From an uncultured Ruminococcus sp. (GTDB taxonomy: Bacteria; Bacillota; Clostridia; Oscillospirales; CAG-272), in NCBI GenBank assembly GCA_902791785.1, contig CADAXH010000028.1, forward strand, positions 1-11,851: 11,851 nt of DNA, in the 5' to 3' direction. The position numbers were made by a program, and so were the translations under genes. Position 1 is the stretch's first letter. The number at the start of each line of letters is the position of its first letter. Shown here piece by piece: positions 1-7,773 of the stretch. The notes below the pieces were generated by a model, which worked only from the letters and a program-made list of their open reading frames with translations, made no database searches and was not told the DNA's origin.

Positions 1-578
1 CCCATGTATACTCTTACCGGTCTGTTCTCTGTCGTATAGAACGGCAAAAAAGATCTTCCCCAGACTACTTTGTGTTTCTTGTCAAAACCGCCTGTGCCTG
101 TGTTGTATCCCTGAGGCTTATATGTTCCGTCTATTTCGGTTTTTGCGTATGATACAATGTCGAACTGTCTGTCTTCGTCTGAACAGTTCTTGAGAGTAAC
201 ACTCCAGATTTCACACATGCCGTGATTAGGGACAAAGATCCTGAAAGAACTTTCAACATTCCTGTATTTTAAGTTTATAGTGCTTGATCCGTTTTTGTGA
301 ACGCAGCTGTATCTGGTGTATCCGTATTTTATAGGGAGACCGCATATGCTCCAGCTCTTTCCGTTTTCAGAAACAAATACATTTCTGTTTGATACGACAG
401 GTATTCTTCTGCCGAGATCATCCTGAGCAAATCCCTCTCCAAATCCGACCTGCGAAGTGAAACTTACATAATCATCATTGAAAAAGTAGTTGTACCAGTG
501 TCTTGGTGTATCCGGCTTTGTTATCTCGAATGATTTTCCGTTGTCTTTGTACTTTCCGTACCACACATATTTGTCCAT
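1..578 (-). CDS. GH94-type glycoside phosphorylase, N-terminal part (3' end outside the window)
   Basis: About 192 codons are visible, from an ATG at 578 to the left edge with no stop. The protein has the N-terminal beta-sandwich pattern of the glycosyltransferase 36/GH94 family: an opening 'G-x-Y/F-x-D' strand, 'EITKPDTPRHWYNYFFND' at residues 18-35 (compare the 'TPRPWINYLGN' block of cellobiose and chitobiose phosphorylases), 'ENGKSWS', and later 'FRIFVPNHGMCEIWSVTLKN', which matches the family's 'FVP...VTIKN' block. Known members are cytoplasmic and split beta-glycosidic bonds with phosphate to give a sugar 1-phosphate; no signal peptide is seen here, in agreement. The catalytic (alpha/alpha)6 barrel lies outside the window, so substrate and activity cannot be judged. 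The start is supported by AAAGGG about eight bases upstream. It is transcribed divergently from the ABC operon and may share an operator with it. A non-phosphorolytic GH94 relative remains possible. Confidence 0.78.
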   Translation of the reverse strand, partial: MDKYVWYGKYKDNGKSFEITKPDTPRHWYNYFFNDDYVSFTSQVGFGEGFAQDDLGRRIPVVSNRNVFVSENGKSWSICGLPIKYGYTRYSCVHKNGSSTINLKYRNVESSFRIFVPNHGMCEIWSVTLKNCSDEDRQFDIVSYAKTEIDGTYKPQGYNTGTGGFDKKHKVVWGRSFLPFYTTENRPVRVYM

Positions 579-614
579 ACTTTTTCCCTTTCAAACAATT
601 GTTTTCTATATATA

Positions 615-643
615 ATTATTACACAAGGCTGTTATATTTTCAA
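615..643 (-). promoter_or_regulatory. Promoter for the GH94-type gene
   Basis: On the minus strand there is a -35 box TTGAAA (638-643, 5/6 to consensus), a 17-base spacer and a -10 box AATAAT (615-620, 5/6). A TG one base before the -10 makes it an extended -10. Transcription would begin near 608, giving a short leader of roughly 30 bases before the ATG at 578. Confidence 0.6.
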
Positions 644-658
644 TGAATATATTTATGA

Positions 659-685
659 AAAAACGCATGTATTCATGCCGTTTTT
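659..685. repeat. Inverted repeat between divergent promoters, candidate operator
   Basis: A perfect GCATG-TATT-CATGC palindrome (665-678) is flanked by AAAAAC on the left and CGTTTTT on the right, extending the dyad with one unpaired base. It lies between the two -35 boxes (638-643 minus, 688-693 plus), a natural place for a regulator acting on both promoters. It resembles a hairpin with a T-run, but no gene is transcribed into it, so a terminator role is less likely. No regulator gene is present in the window. Confidence 0.45.
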
Positions 686-687
686 AC

Positions 688-716
688 TATACATTCTGTT
701 AATTATTTGATATAAT
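688..716 (+). promoter_or_regulatory. Promoter for the ABC / BNR / PAP2-like operon
   Basis: A -35 box TATACA (688-693, 4/6), a 17-base spacer and a perfect -10 TATAAT (711-716) are present. TGA directly precedes the -10, making it an extended -10 promoter that tolerates a weak -35. The predicted start near 723 leaves a leader of about 25 bases with an AGAGGA ribosome binding site (735-740), seven bases before the ATG at 748. Confidence 0.7.
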
Positions 717-747
717 TATTTCAACAAATCGAAAAGAGGATACCAGA

Positions 748-2688
748 ATGGGACCTGGCGGACCAAGACTCGGAGTTAACGAGCAAAACAAAGAACCAAA
801 GCCCAAAAGTATTAAGGAAGTCCCCGGATATGTTTGGCGAGTCGTATCTAAGTTTTTCTACAGACTCTTTTACATATTCAAGCTGGTTTGGGAAACAAAT
901 CCATTAATACTCATTGCATTGCTGATGTTTGCTTTGCTGACGGGTGTTATCCCTGTCATTTCATCTTTAGTATCAGCAAATGTATTAAACACTCTTGCAG
1001 AAGACTACACAATAGCTCAGACAACCAAGGTTTTCACAGATGATCTGATGAAGGATGTAATGAAATTGCTCATCTGGCAATTTGTAATTATATTCGGAAC
1101 AAGTCTGATCAATCACGGAAGAACAATAGTAACAAGAATTGCCGGAGATCTGGTTTCAAACCATGTTTCGGTAAAAATAATGAAGAAAGCCAAGGAAGTG
1201 GACCTTGCCAGTTTTGACAGACCGGAATTCTATGAGCGCTTTGAAAATGCTTCGAGAGAAGCCAACTCAAGACCGCTCCAGATTCTTTCGTCAACTTTCT
1301 CAATTGTCAGTACTGTCATAAGCATTGTATCATATGTTATAGTACTCTGGGCCGTGAGCGCATGGGCTCCATGGGTAATAATTGCAATGTCAGTCCCGTC
1401 TGCCATTATTTCTTTCTCATACCGAAGAAAATACTGGTTCTACATGAGACACAGAAGCAAAGACAGAAGACAGCTGTCCTATTACTCTGGTCTTTTAACC
1501 AACAAGGACATGGTCAAGGAAATCAGGATGTTTGATTTGTCAGATACCCTGATTGACAGACATCAGACAATATTCAAAAAGTATTTCAGAGGACTCAGGC
1601 GCATGTTCCTCGCTGAGGGCGCATGGAACATGGGAATAGCCGTCGTTCATTCACTGATCAACTGCCTGCTCTTCATTTTCATCGCCAGCGGCGTTGTTAA
1701 TGGTGACACACAGGTCGGTAACTATTCTCTGTTTACCGGAGCACTGAGTTCCATTTCAAGTGGAGTTTCTTCGCTCATTTCCACTACAGCATCAATTTAT
1801 GAAGGTACTTTGTTCATTGACAACCTCATTCTCTTCATGAATGAAAAGAGGACAATAAAGCCTGATGTCGAAGAACCTTTACACATTCAAAGACATATTC
1901 CACACGAAATTGAGCTGAGAAATGTGTCTTTCAGGTATCCGGGTTCAGACCATGACGTAATTAAGAACATTTCATGCAAAATCAATGCAGGCGAAACAAT
2001 TGTGCTGGTCGGACTCAATGGTGCTGGCAAAACAACTCTGATTAAGCTCATAACGCGTCTCTATGATCCGACGGAAGGCGAGATTCTTCTTGATGGCAGA
2101 AATATTAAAAATTACGACACCCAGGAACTCTATTCCATTTTCGGAATAACATTCCAGGACTTTGGCAAATATGCAGTATCAGTCAAAGAGAACATTGCAT
2201 TTTCAAACATAAAAGTTGAAATAGACGACGAAAAAATACAAAAAGCCGCACGTGAGGGATACGCAGAAGACTTTATCAACAAGCTGCCAAACAAATACGA
2301 TACTCCTTTGATGAAATATTTCGAAGAAAACGGCATCGAGCCTTCTATAGGTCAGTGGCAGAAACTGTCTGTTGCCCGCGCTTTCTATTCTGATTCAGAC
2401 ATTCTCATTCTTGACGAGCCAACTGCATCTCTCGATGCAATTGCCGAACAGGAAATATATGATCAGTTCGATGAACTCAGAAAAGGCAAAACAACCATTT
2501 TTGTATCTCACAGACTGTCAAGCGCCACCACGGCAGATAACATCATCGTAATTGACGAAGGAAAGCTTATAGAATACGGACCCCACGCCGAGCTGATGAA
2601 AAAGCACGGAAAGTACTATGAACTGTTCTCTACTCAGGCACGAAGATACATAACAGACAAAAATTCCGAGGATATTAACGAGGGCTAA
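748..2688 (+). CDS. ABC transporter, fused permease and ATPase (half-transporter, exporter type)
   Basis: This 646-residue half-transporter should work as a dimer in the cytoplasmic membrane. The N-terminal half is an exporter-type permease with about six hydrophobic segments: roughly 51-77, 105-125, 182-205, 206-226, 293-315 and 328-350. The ATPase domain follows from about 388. It has Walker A GLNGAGKTT (422-430), Q-loop Gln470, Walker B ILILDEPTASLD (552-563) and switch His588. The signature motif is unusual: 'PSIGQWQKL' (532-540) replaces the standard LSGGQ. The QWQK tail is seen in some exporter subfamilies, including bacteriocin and peptide exporters. No peptidase C39 domain is present. 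AGAGGA seven bases upstream fixes the start. It is first in the operon, with its stop four bases before the next ATG. Export is inferred from the fold; the substrate is unknown. Nothing looks truncated. Confidence 0.93.
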   Translation: MGPGGPRLGVNEQNKEPKPKSIKEVPGYVWRVVSKFFYRLFYIFKLVWETNPLILIALLMFALLTGVIPVISSLVSANVLNTLAEDYTIAQTTKVFTDDLMKDVMKLLIWQFVIIFGTSLINHGRTIVTRIAGDLVSNHVSVKIMKKAKEVDLASFDRPEFYERFENASREANSRPLQILSSTFSIVSTVISIVSYVIVLWAVSAWAPWVIIAMSVPSAIISFSYRRKYWFYMRHRSKDRRQLSYYSGLLTNKDMVKEIRMFDLSDTLIDRHQTIFKKYFRGLRRMFLAEGAWNMGIAVVHSLINCLLFIFIASGVVNGDTQVGNYSLFTGALSSISSGVSSLISTTASIYEGTLFIDNLILFMNEKRTIKPDVEEPLHIQRHIPHEIELRNVSFRYPGSDHDVIKNISCKINAGETIVLVGLNGAGKTTLIKLITRLYDPTEGEILLDGRNIKNYDTQELYSIFGITFQDFGKYAVSVKENIAFSNIKVEIDDEKIQKAAREGYAEDFINKLPNKYDTPLMKYFEENGIEPSIGQWQKLSVARAFYSDSDILILDEPTASLDAIAEQEIYDQFDELRKGKTTIFVSHRLSSATTADNIIVIDEGKLIEYGPHAELMKKHGKYYELFSTQARRYITDKNSEDINEG

Positions 2689-2692
2689 ACAC

Positions 2693-3772
2693 ATGACAAT
2701 CATTGAAAACAAGAGGAATATAATTGAAAACAAAGACTCCATATTCAGTTATTTCGGCTGGCCGACAGTAGCAAGAATTAATGAATCAACTCTTGCAGTT
2801 GTCTGTTCGGGTTACAGACTGAGACATGTCTGTCCTTTCGGAAAACTTGTCATTTCATACAGTTATGACGAAGGAAAAACATGGACAAAACCGGCTCCTG
2901 TAATTGATACTCCTCTTGATGACCGCGACGGAGGAATATGTGTTGACGGAAAACGGATTATTGTTACCTCTTTCAACAATGATATTTCTTTTCAGCGCGA
3001 CAATATAAAAAAATGTATTGCAGGCGGAGACACCAGCAAAAGACTTGAACTGATGTCTGCATATCTGAATAATGTAACAGAAGAAGAATGTGAAAAGTTT
3101 CTGGGCTCCACATACAAAATAAGTCACGACGGAGGCATTACTTTCGGGGACGTCAAAAAGTGTCCCATATCTTCTCCTCACGGACCAATGAAACTCAAGG
3201 ACGGCAGAATCCTGTATGTTGGAAAAGAGTTTGCACCAAGCGGTGTTTATTCACGGATTGCCTGCGCAGTTCTTGACAAAGACGAGAATTTCGATATAAT
3301 TTCCTATGTTCCTGAAGGAACTGATGAATACGGCAACTGCCTTAACTGCGAGCCTCATGCGCTTGAGCTTGATGACGGAAGCATTCTTGTAGCCATCAGA
3401 GTACAGAGATACAGAGAGCATCCGATGTTCACTGTTTTCCTGACAAAATCTACAGACGGCTGCAAGACATTCTCAGATCCCTACAGAGTAATAGGAACAA
3501 ACGCAGGATCACCTCCTCACCTGATGAAACACAGTTCCGGAAAGATAATAATGACATATGCCAGAAGAGCCGACAATTACGGTATAAGGGCAATAGTCAG
3601 TGAAGATAACGGAAACACATGGAGTGACGAGATTATAATCACAGATGATGCACCGGGCGCAGACCTCGGGTATCCATCAACAGTCGAGCGCAGTGACAAC
3701 AGTCTGGTAACAGTTTGGTATGAGAGAGAAGAAAACCATTCTCCAATCAAGCAGATTGTCTGGAAATTGTAA
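2693..3772 (+). CDS. Sialidase-like BNR/Asp-box protein, probably cytoplasmic glycoside hydrolase
   Basis: A 359-residue protein with the six-bladed beta-propeller pattern of the sialidase superfamily. Four Asp-box motifs (S-x-D-x-G-x-T-W type) are visible at residues 57-64, 144-151, 253-260 (one Gly replaced by Cys) and 303-310. Other conserved blocks are 'CEPHALELDDGSILVAIR' (about 219-236, with Glu220 as a candidate catalytic acid), 'GSPPHLM' with Arg291/Arg292, and 'VWYER' near 341-345 with a candidate Tyr343. The N-terminal sialidase motif (F/Y)RIP is 'FGWP' here (residues 21-24), so the first Arg of the carboxylate-binding triad is missing. True sialidase activity is therefore doubtful, and a related hydrolase on another sugar is more likely. 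There is no signal peptide or membrane segment. AGGG eight bases before the ATG lies inside the end of the upstream gene, and the four-base gap suggests translational coupling with the transporter. Confidence 0.85.
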   Translation: MTIIENKRNIIENKDSIFSYFGWPTVARINESTLAVVCSGYRLRHVCPFGKLVISYSYDEGKTWTKPAPVIDTPLDDRDGGICVDGKRIIVTSFNNDISFQRDNIKKCIAGGDTSKRLELMSAYLNNVTEEECEKFLGSTYKISHDGGITFGDVKKCPISSPHGPMKLKDGRILYVGKEFAPSGVYSRIACAVLDKDENFDIISYVPEGTDEYGNCLNCEPHALELDDGSILVAIRVQRYREHPMFTVFLTKSTDGCKTFSDPYRVIGTNAGSPPHLMKHSSGKIIMTYARRADNYGIRAIVSEDNGNTWSDEIIITDDAPGADLGYPSTVERSDNSLVTVWYEREENHSPIKQIVWKL

Positions 3773-3799
3773 AGAACAAATTAGCAAAGGTATAAACTC

Positions 3800-4528
3800 A
3801 TGAGACGATTATCAGTGGAAACAAATTATTCGCCATTTAAGTACGGCTACTATTTTCATTTGCTGTACATAATCATGCCTATAGCATATTTTTTGGCGCA
3901 TTCTATACTTGAGCAGTCATATAAAGAAATTGAATTCACCATGAACATGGTTCAGATTGAATTTGAAAAATCCATTCCGTATCTGTCATTCATGTCTGTT
4001 CTTTTCTTTGTTATGATCGCAGTTGCAGCCACTTTGTTTGTGTTCCTGGCAATCAAGGATGTGTGTGCATTCAAAAGATATATGATTTTCCTGTTCATAG
4101 GTCTGTTCATATGTGTATTGGCGGCTGCGGGTTTTCCGAATTACAATACACTTCTTCCGAATATTCAGGATGACAATTCATTTTTCGGATCATTGATGAA
4201 GATTATTGTTGGTTACGACTCAAATATAAACAACTTCCCGAGCACAACCACAATCGTAGCCGCATCAATAGTCTATGCAGCATTTGACAGCAAAAAACTG
4301 AATTACAAATGGATAAAAATTGTTTCAATAGTTTTGGCTGTATTATTCATTGCATCTTCAATCTTCATAAAAAGAAATTCTTTGTACGATATCCTCGGTG
4401 CAGGAATAATTTGTGGAATCATGCTGATTCCGATTAACCTGATTAAACGCAGGGATATGCTGAAGATCGGAGAAGAAAGAATCAAGCGCGACGAAGAAAA
4501 CGGATGGACTCCGACAAAATTCTATTGA
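3800..4528 (+). CDS. PAP2-like membrane protein lacking catalytic residues (probable pseudoenzyme)
   Basis: A 242-residue membrane protein with about six hydrophobic segments (near 19-35, 62-84, 92-112, 147-160, 174-190, 197-213) and a charged C-terminal tail. Its plan matches Bacillota PAP2 phosphatases, whose active-site blocks usually read like LRP, PSxH and KQHSxxD. The corresponding sites here read LLP (about 118-120), PSTTT (147-151) and KRNSLYD (191-197). The Arg of the first block and both His residues are replaced (by Leu, Thr and Asn), and only Asp197 is kept. By known PAP2 chemistry the protein should not hydrolyse lipid phosphates or diphosphates, so it may bind lipid or partner the ABC transporter instead. 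AAAGG nine bases before the ATG supports the start. It is last in the operon, 27 bases after the BNR gene. The homology call rests on motif spacing, so an unrelated membrane protein is a weaker alternative. Confidence 0.68.
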   Translation: MRRLSVETNYSPFKYGYYFHLLYIIMPIAYFLAHSILEQSYKEIEFTMNMVQIEFEKSIPYLSFMSVLFFVMIAVAATLFVFLAIKDVCAFKRYMIFLFIGLFICVLAAAGFPNYNTLLPNIQDDNSFFGSLMKIIVGYDSNINNFPSTTTIVAASIVYAAFDSKKLNYKWIKIVSIVLAVLFIASSIFIKRNSLYDILGAGIICGIMLIPINLIKRRDMLKIGEERIKRDEENGWTPTKFY

Positions 4529-4544
4529 TCTGAAATATGACAAA

Positions 4545-4570
4545 TTACCCACGCCTTGCGGCGTGGGTAA
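4545..4570. terminator. Hairpin terminator shared by two convergent operons
   Basis: A perfect 11-bp stem, TTACCCACGCC (4545-4555) and GGCGTGGGTAA (4560-4570), closes a four-base loop. It lies 16 bases after the stop of the plus-strand operon and 21 bases after the stop of the minus-strand operon. Read on the minus strand the loop is GCAA, a stable GNRA tetraloop, and is followed by T-rich sequence. On the plus strand there is no T-run, so it probably terminates better in the minus direction and may serve the plus operon as an RNA 3' end or weak terminator. Confidence 0.75.
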
Positions 4571-4591
4571 ACTAATGTTATGACGGTTTTG

Positions 4592-7051
4592 TCACTCTCT
4601 TGTTCTCGTGTTGTCTGCTAAGTTCCATTTCTTTATTGTGTGCAGAGACAATCCGTGACTTGCAAGGATTATCAGGAATATGAACAACCAGGAAAGCAGT
4701 ACCACCGGTATGCTGAAAATGAACGGATAAATCTGCGTTGTAGATGAGCACATCGAAAACAGCGCCATTGCAACAAGTGCCCCCGTTGGTATGGCAAACA
4801 GTGCGGATAAAAGCAGCTGGGAAACGCTCTGAAGCGTCCACAGATTTGAAATATCCATTATAGTAAATCCGATTGCCCTGAATATTGACATAGGCCTTTT
4901 CTGTTCCATAAGTGCATTCTGGCTCATTATGGTCAGAATGATAAATGCCATGGCAAGTGAGAATCCGATCATTATGTATATGAATACATCAATTGAATTG
5001 AATATTCCATGAATATCTTTGCTCAAAGACTTGGAAAATACTGTAAGAGAAGCACTCTGCTCACTCATGTATTCCAGGAATGCAGATTCATTGTTTACAT
5101 TCACCATAAATGTTGAGACATATTCCAATCCAAGATCCAGGAACTGATTTTTGGATAAGTAAGTCACCGGATGGAAATACTGAAAACTGATGTCTGTCAC
5201 TTTGACATGGTTCCTGTTTATCAGGACGGTGTCTCCAACCTTTACTCCAAGCACATCAGCAACAGACTTCGGCAGAATGACACCTGAGTCCTTGATTTCT
5301 ATGTTATTGCGTCCGTTTGAGGATGGAATTGAAATCATGCCTGAGTTATCCGCCTTGTCGTAAGCAATACACTCAAGGTAAGATTTTTTGCTTGACGTAG
5401 CATCAGACACTTCTGCATAAGTATAATAACAATCAATAAATCCAGTGACAAAAGGCTGAGATTTTACATCATCTATGATTTCCTGTTCTGCCTTTCCTGT
5501 CATATAGACCTGAGCGTCAAATGACAAGCGTCGGTCTACACTCTGATCCATAAGTTCTTCTTTGGACACATAGAAGAAACAAGCAAGAAGAATCATTACA
5601 AATGATGCAAAAATTGAAAAAACGGAAACAAAGAACCTTCTTGGATTCTGTGCAATTGAGTTGACTCCGAGCTTAGTGTTCATCGGAGCCTTCTCAATGA
5701 ATCTTTCAAGCCATGCTGGAAGTTTCTTTCTCTTTGCTTCATTTGATATAGTGGCGTCTTTAGGAGTTATTGTGAATATCAGTTTGCATGAAATCAATGT
5801 GGCAAGAGTTGCAAACACAATAAGGAATACAACAGCAAATGCTGCAACCCATGGATTGAGCGTCTGACCAAGAGTCGGCATCGAATAAGTGATAATCATA
5901 ACCTTGGCTAGCATTTGGTTCAGGATTAATCCGACCCCCACCCCCAGAATTCCGGCCACTACAGACATGAGCAGTGTAAATGCAACAAATATGGATATTA
6001 TGTCCCAGTGACCTACACCAATTGACATCATTACACCAATCTGCGGCGTCATTGATTTAATTATCTGGTTAATGAACAGACCAATAACAATCATGGTTAC
6101 CGAATAGAAGAAAACAGGCAGGAAAATAGAAGCAACTCTCAATTGTTTTATCGCATTCTGAATGTACATATAGTAGAACATTTTGCTGTTTTCAGAAATT
6201 GATTTGATTCCGATTCCTTTTGTTTTGAAGTAATTCTCTACGTTCTTGACCACCTGGCTTTCGGTATAGCCGTCTTCAGCAGTAATAAGCACCTGGTTTG
6301 AATAGACCATGGCATAGTTTTTGACAATTTCAAATTTGCCCAGAATATCCGGCAATGTAACACCTATTGATGAAACAATGGCCTCATAATACGGTTTGAA
6401 TTTTTCGTCTTCCAATACTTTATTTTCAATGTTCTTGGACAAAAACTCCAAAACCCTGTTTATCTCTTTCTCATTCAGATAGATGTATCCAAAGTCGGAA
6501 TTGTCTGACCAGACATAATTGTTTGCCCTCGCCTGAATTGCTTCGGGCGTTTCAATTATCTCATTGATCCTGCAATCAATAAAGAAATTGAAATAACCGA
6601 TTTTTATTGTGTCTCCGACTTTAAAATTATTGTTCTGCGCAAATTTTCTTACTACTGAAACATTGATTGAATTCTTGTATGGTTCAACTCTTTCCAGAAC
6701 ATATCTTTTCATGATTGAATCATAACCATCTCGCGTCGAGAAGATTCGCGCAGTTATTGTTCTGCCGTCAGACTTTTTGACAAATGCATCCATTGTCAGT
6801 CTGAATTCGACTGATTTGACACCTTCTACGTCAGTAATGTCTGCCATATCTGCTGTATTAGTGAAGTCAATTGATGCAAATGCATTTACGTTTCCGTTCT
6901 CTTTTATATAGGTTTTGAGTGTGTTTTCAAGATTGATAATCGATGAACCGAATGCACACAGAAGACCAATCGACAGCATGGAAACAAACACCATCGATAT
7001 GAACAGCCCCAAAAACTTCTTGAGGAAGGGCTTAAGCATTGTTCTAATCAT
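4592..7051 (-). CDS. FtsX-type (MacB-like) ABC transporter permease
   Basis: This 819-residue permease has two tandem FtsX units, each made of one membrane helix, a large extracytoplasmic domain and three helices. Predicted helices are near 13-38, 307-333, 351-377, 399-425, 473-495, 688-710, 746-768 and 774-798. The external domains span about 39-305 and 496-685. The loops after helices 2 and 6 ('TPQIGVMMSIGVG' and 'KRPMSIFRAIGF') are the typical FtsX segments that contact the ATPase. The reading frame opens further upstream at a TTG (7057), but ATG 7051 is preferred. It forms a TAATG overlap with the stop of the ATPase gene and has AGAGG ten bases upstream, while the TTG is only four bases from it. 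The pair should form a MacB/LolCDE-like machine that moves or extracts substrates at the outer face. Similar Bacillota pairs act in peptide-antibiotic resistance or export, and which applies here is unknown. Confidence 0.92.
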   Translation of the reverse strand: MIRTMLKPFLKKFLGLFISMVFVSMLSIGLLCAFGSSIINLENTLKTYIKENGNVNAFASIDFTNTADMADITDVEGVKSVEFRLTMDAFVKKSDGRTITARIFSTRDGYDSIMKRYVLERVEPYKNSINVSVVRKFAQNNNFKVGDTIKIGYFNFFIDCRINEIIETPEAIQARANNYVWSDNSDFGYIYLNEKEINRVLEFLSKNIENKVLEDEKFKPYYEAIVSSIGVTLPDILGKFEIVKNYAMVYSNQVLITAEDGYTESQVVKNVENYFKTKGIGIKSISENSKMFYYMYIQNAIKQLRVASIFLPVFFYSVTMIVIGLFINQIIKSMTPQIGVMMSIGVGHWDIISIFVAFTLLMSVVAGILGVGVGLILNQMLAKVMIITYSMPTLGQTLNPWVAAFAVVFLIVFATLATLISCKLIFTITPKDATISNEAKRKKLPAWLERFIEKAPMNTKLGVNSIAQNPRRFFVSVFSIFASFVMILLACFFYVSKEELMDQSVDRRLSFDAQVYMTGKAEQEIIDDVKSQPFVTGFIDCYYTYAEVSDATSSKKSYLECIAYDKADNSGMISIPSSNGRNNIEIKDSGVILPKSVADVLGVKVGDTVLINRNHVKVTDISFQYFHPVTYLSKNQFLDLGLEYVSTFMVNVNNESAFLEYMSEQSASLTVFSKSLSKDIHGIFNSIDVFIYIMIGFSLAMAFIILTIMSQNALMEQKRPMSIFRAIGFTIMDISNLWTLQSVSQLLLSALFAIPTGALVAMALFSMCSSTTQIYPFIFSIPVVLLSWLFIFLIILASHGLSLHTIKKWNLADNTRTRE

Positions 7052-7752
7052 TACCAAACTACCTCTTCTGCCTTGATGACGTGATCATTGAACTCTTCTT
7101 TAATCACCTGGCCATCTTTCATTGTAATGATTCTGTTTGCCATTCCTGCAATCTCTCTTGTATGAGTTACCAGAACAATGGTTTTTCCCTCGTTGTGAAT
7201 ATCTTCAATCAGTTTAAGCACTGCTTTTCCTGAAGCATCGTCAAGAGCACCTGTAGGTTCGTCACACAAAAGAATGTCGCTCTGCTTGTTAAGAGCTCTT
7301 GCAATTGCAACTCTCTGCTGCTGACCACCGGAAAGCTGGCGCGGAAACTTGTCTTTTTTGTCCTTCAGGCCGACTCTGTCAAGGAGAGCCAGGGCTTTTT
7401 CCTTGTCTCTTGATCCCGGAGCAAGTACAACATTCTGATAAACCGTAATATCGTTAATCAGGTTAAAGAACTGGTAAACAAACCCAACTGTGTTTCGTCT
7501 GTAAAGGGTCAGCTGTTTGTCATTGTATTTTACAATATCATCTCCATTGACTAATATTTCACCTGAATCAACTTTGTCAATGGCTCCGATCATATTCAAA
7601 AATGTTGACTTTCCGGATCCGGAGCCGCCGAGAATGACAAGAAAGTCATGTTCATACACATTGATCGACACATTGTTCAATGCATACATCAGTCCTTCGC
7701 CTTCACCATAAGTCTTTACAAGATTTTTTGCTTCAATGATAACTTTTTCCAT
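7051..7752 (-). CDS. ABC transporter ATPase, MacB/LolD type
   Basis: A 233-residue stand-alone nucleotide-binding subunit with all motifs intact: Walker A GGSGSGKS (42-49; the usual second-position Pro is Gly), Q-loop Gln94 in 'YQFFNLI', signature LSGGQQQR (140-147), Walker B LLCDEPTGALD (161-171) and switch His197. The 'NLI..(I/L)TVYQNV' stretch and DEPTGALD are typical of the MacB/LolD group that pairs with FtsX permeases. ATG 7752 is chosen over a GTG at 7773. 'MEKVIIEAKNLVKTYG' begins exactly where family members begin, GGAAAGGG lies about 11 bases upstream, and the GTG directly abuts the preceding stop with no space for its own ribosome binding site. It lies 21 bases after the GH28-like gene and overlaps the permease gene by one base (TAATG), so the two transporter subunits should be co-translated. 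Confidence 0.94.
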   Translation of the reverse strand: MEKVIIEAKNLVKTYGEGEGLMYALNNVSINVYEHDFLVILGGSGSGKSTFLNMIGAIDKVDSGEILVNGDDIVKYNDKQLTLYRRNTVGFVYQFFNLINDITVYQNVVLAPGSRDKEKALALLDRVGLKDKKDKFPRQLSGGQQQRVAIARALNKQSDILLCDEPTGALDDASGKAVLKLIEDIHNEGKTIVLVTHTREIAGMANRIITMKDGQVIKEEFNDHVIKAEEVVW

Positions 7753-7773
7753 AATGTTTCTAACCCTTTCCAC

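Noticed and set aside
659..685. Hairpin with a T-run read as an intrinsic terminator
   Set aside because: It lies between two divergent promoters with no gene transcribed toward it, so an operator is the simpler reading.
748..2688. Bacteriocin or lantibiotic exporter call for the ABC protein
   Set aside because: There is no C39 peptidase domain, no precursor peptide with a double-Gly leader nearby, and no modification enzyme. The QWQK signature tail alone is not enough.
4578..4841. Open frame of about 87 codons on the minus strand
   Set aside because: It overlaps the 3' end of the permease gene in another frame, has no ribosome binding site, and shows no family pattern.
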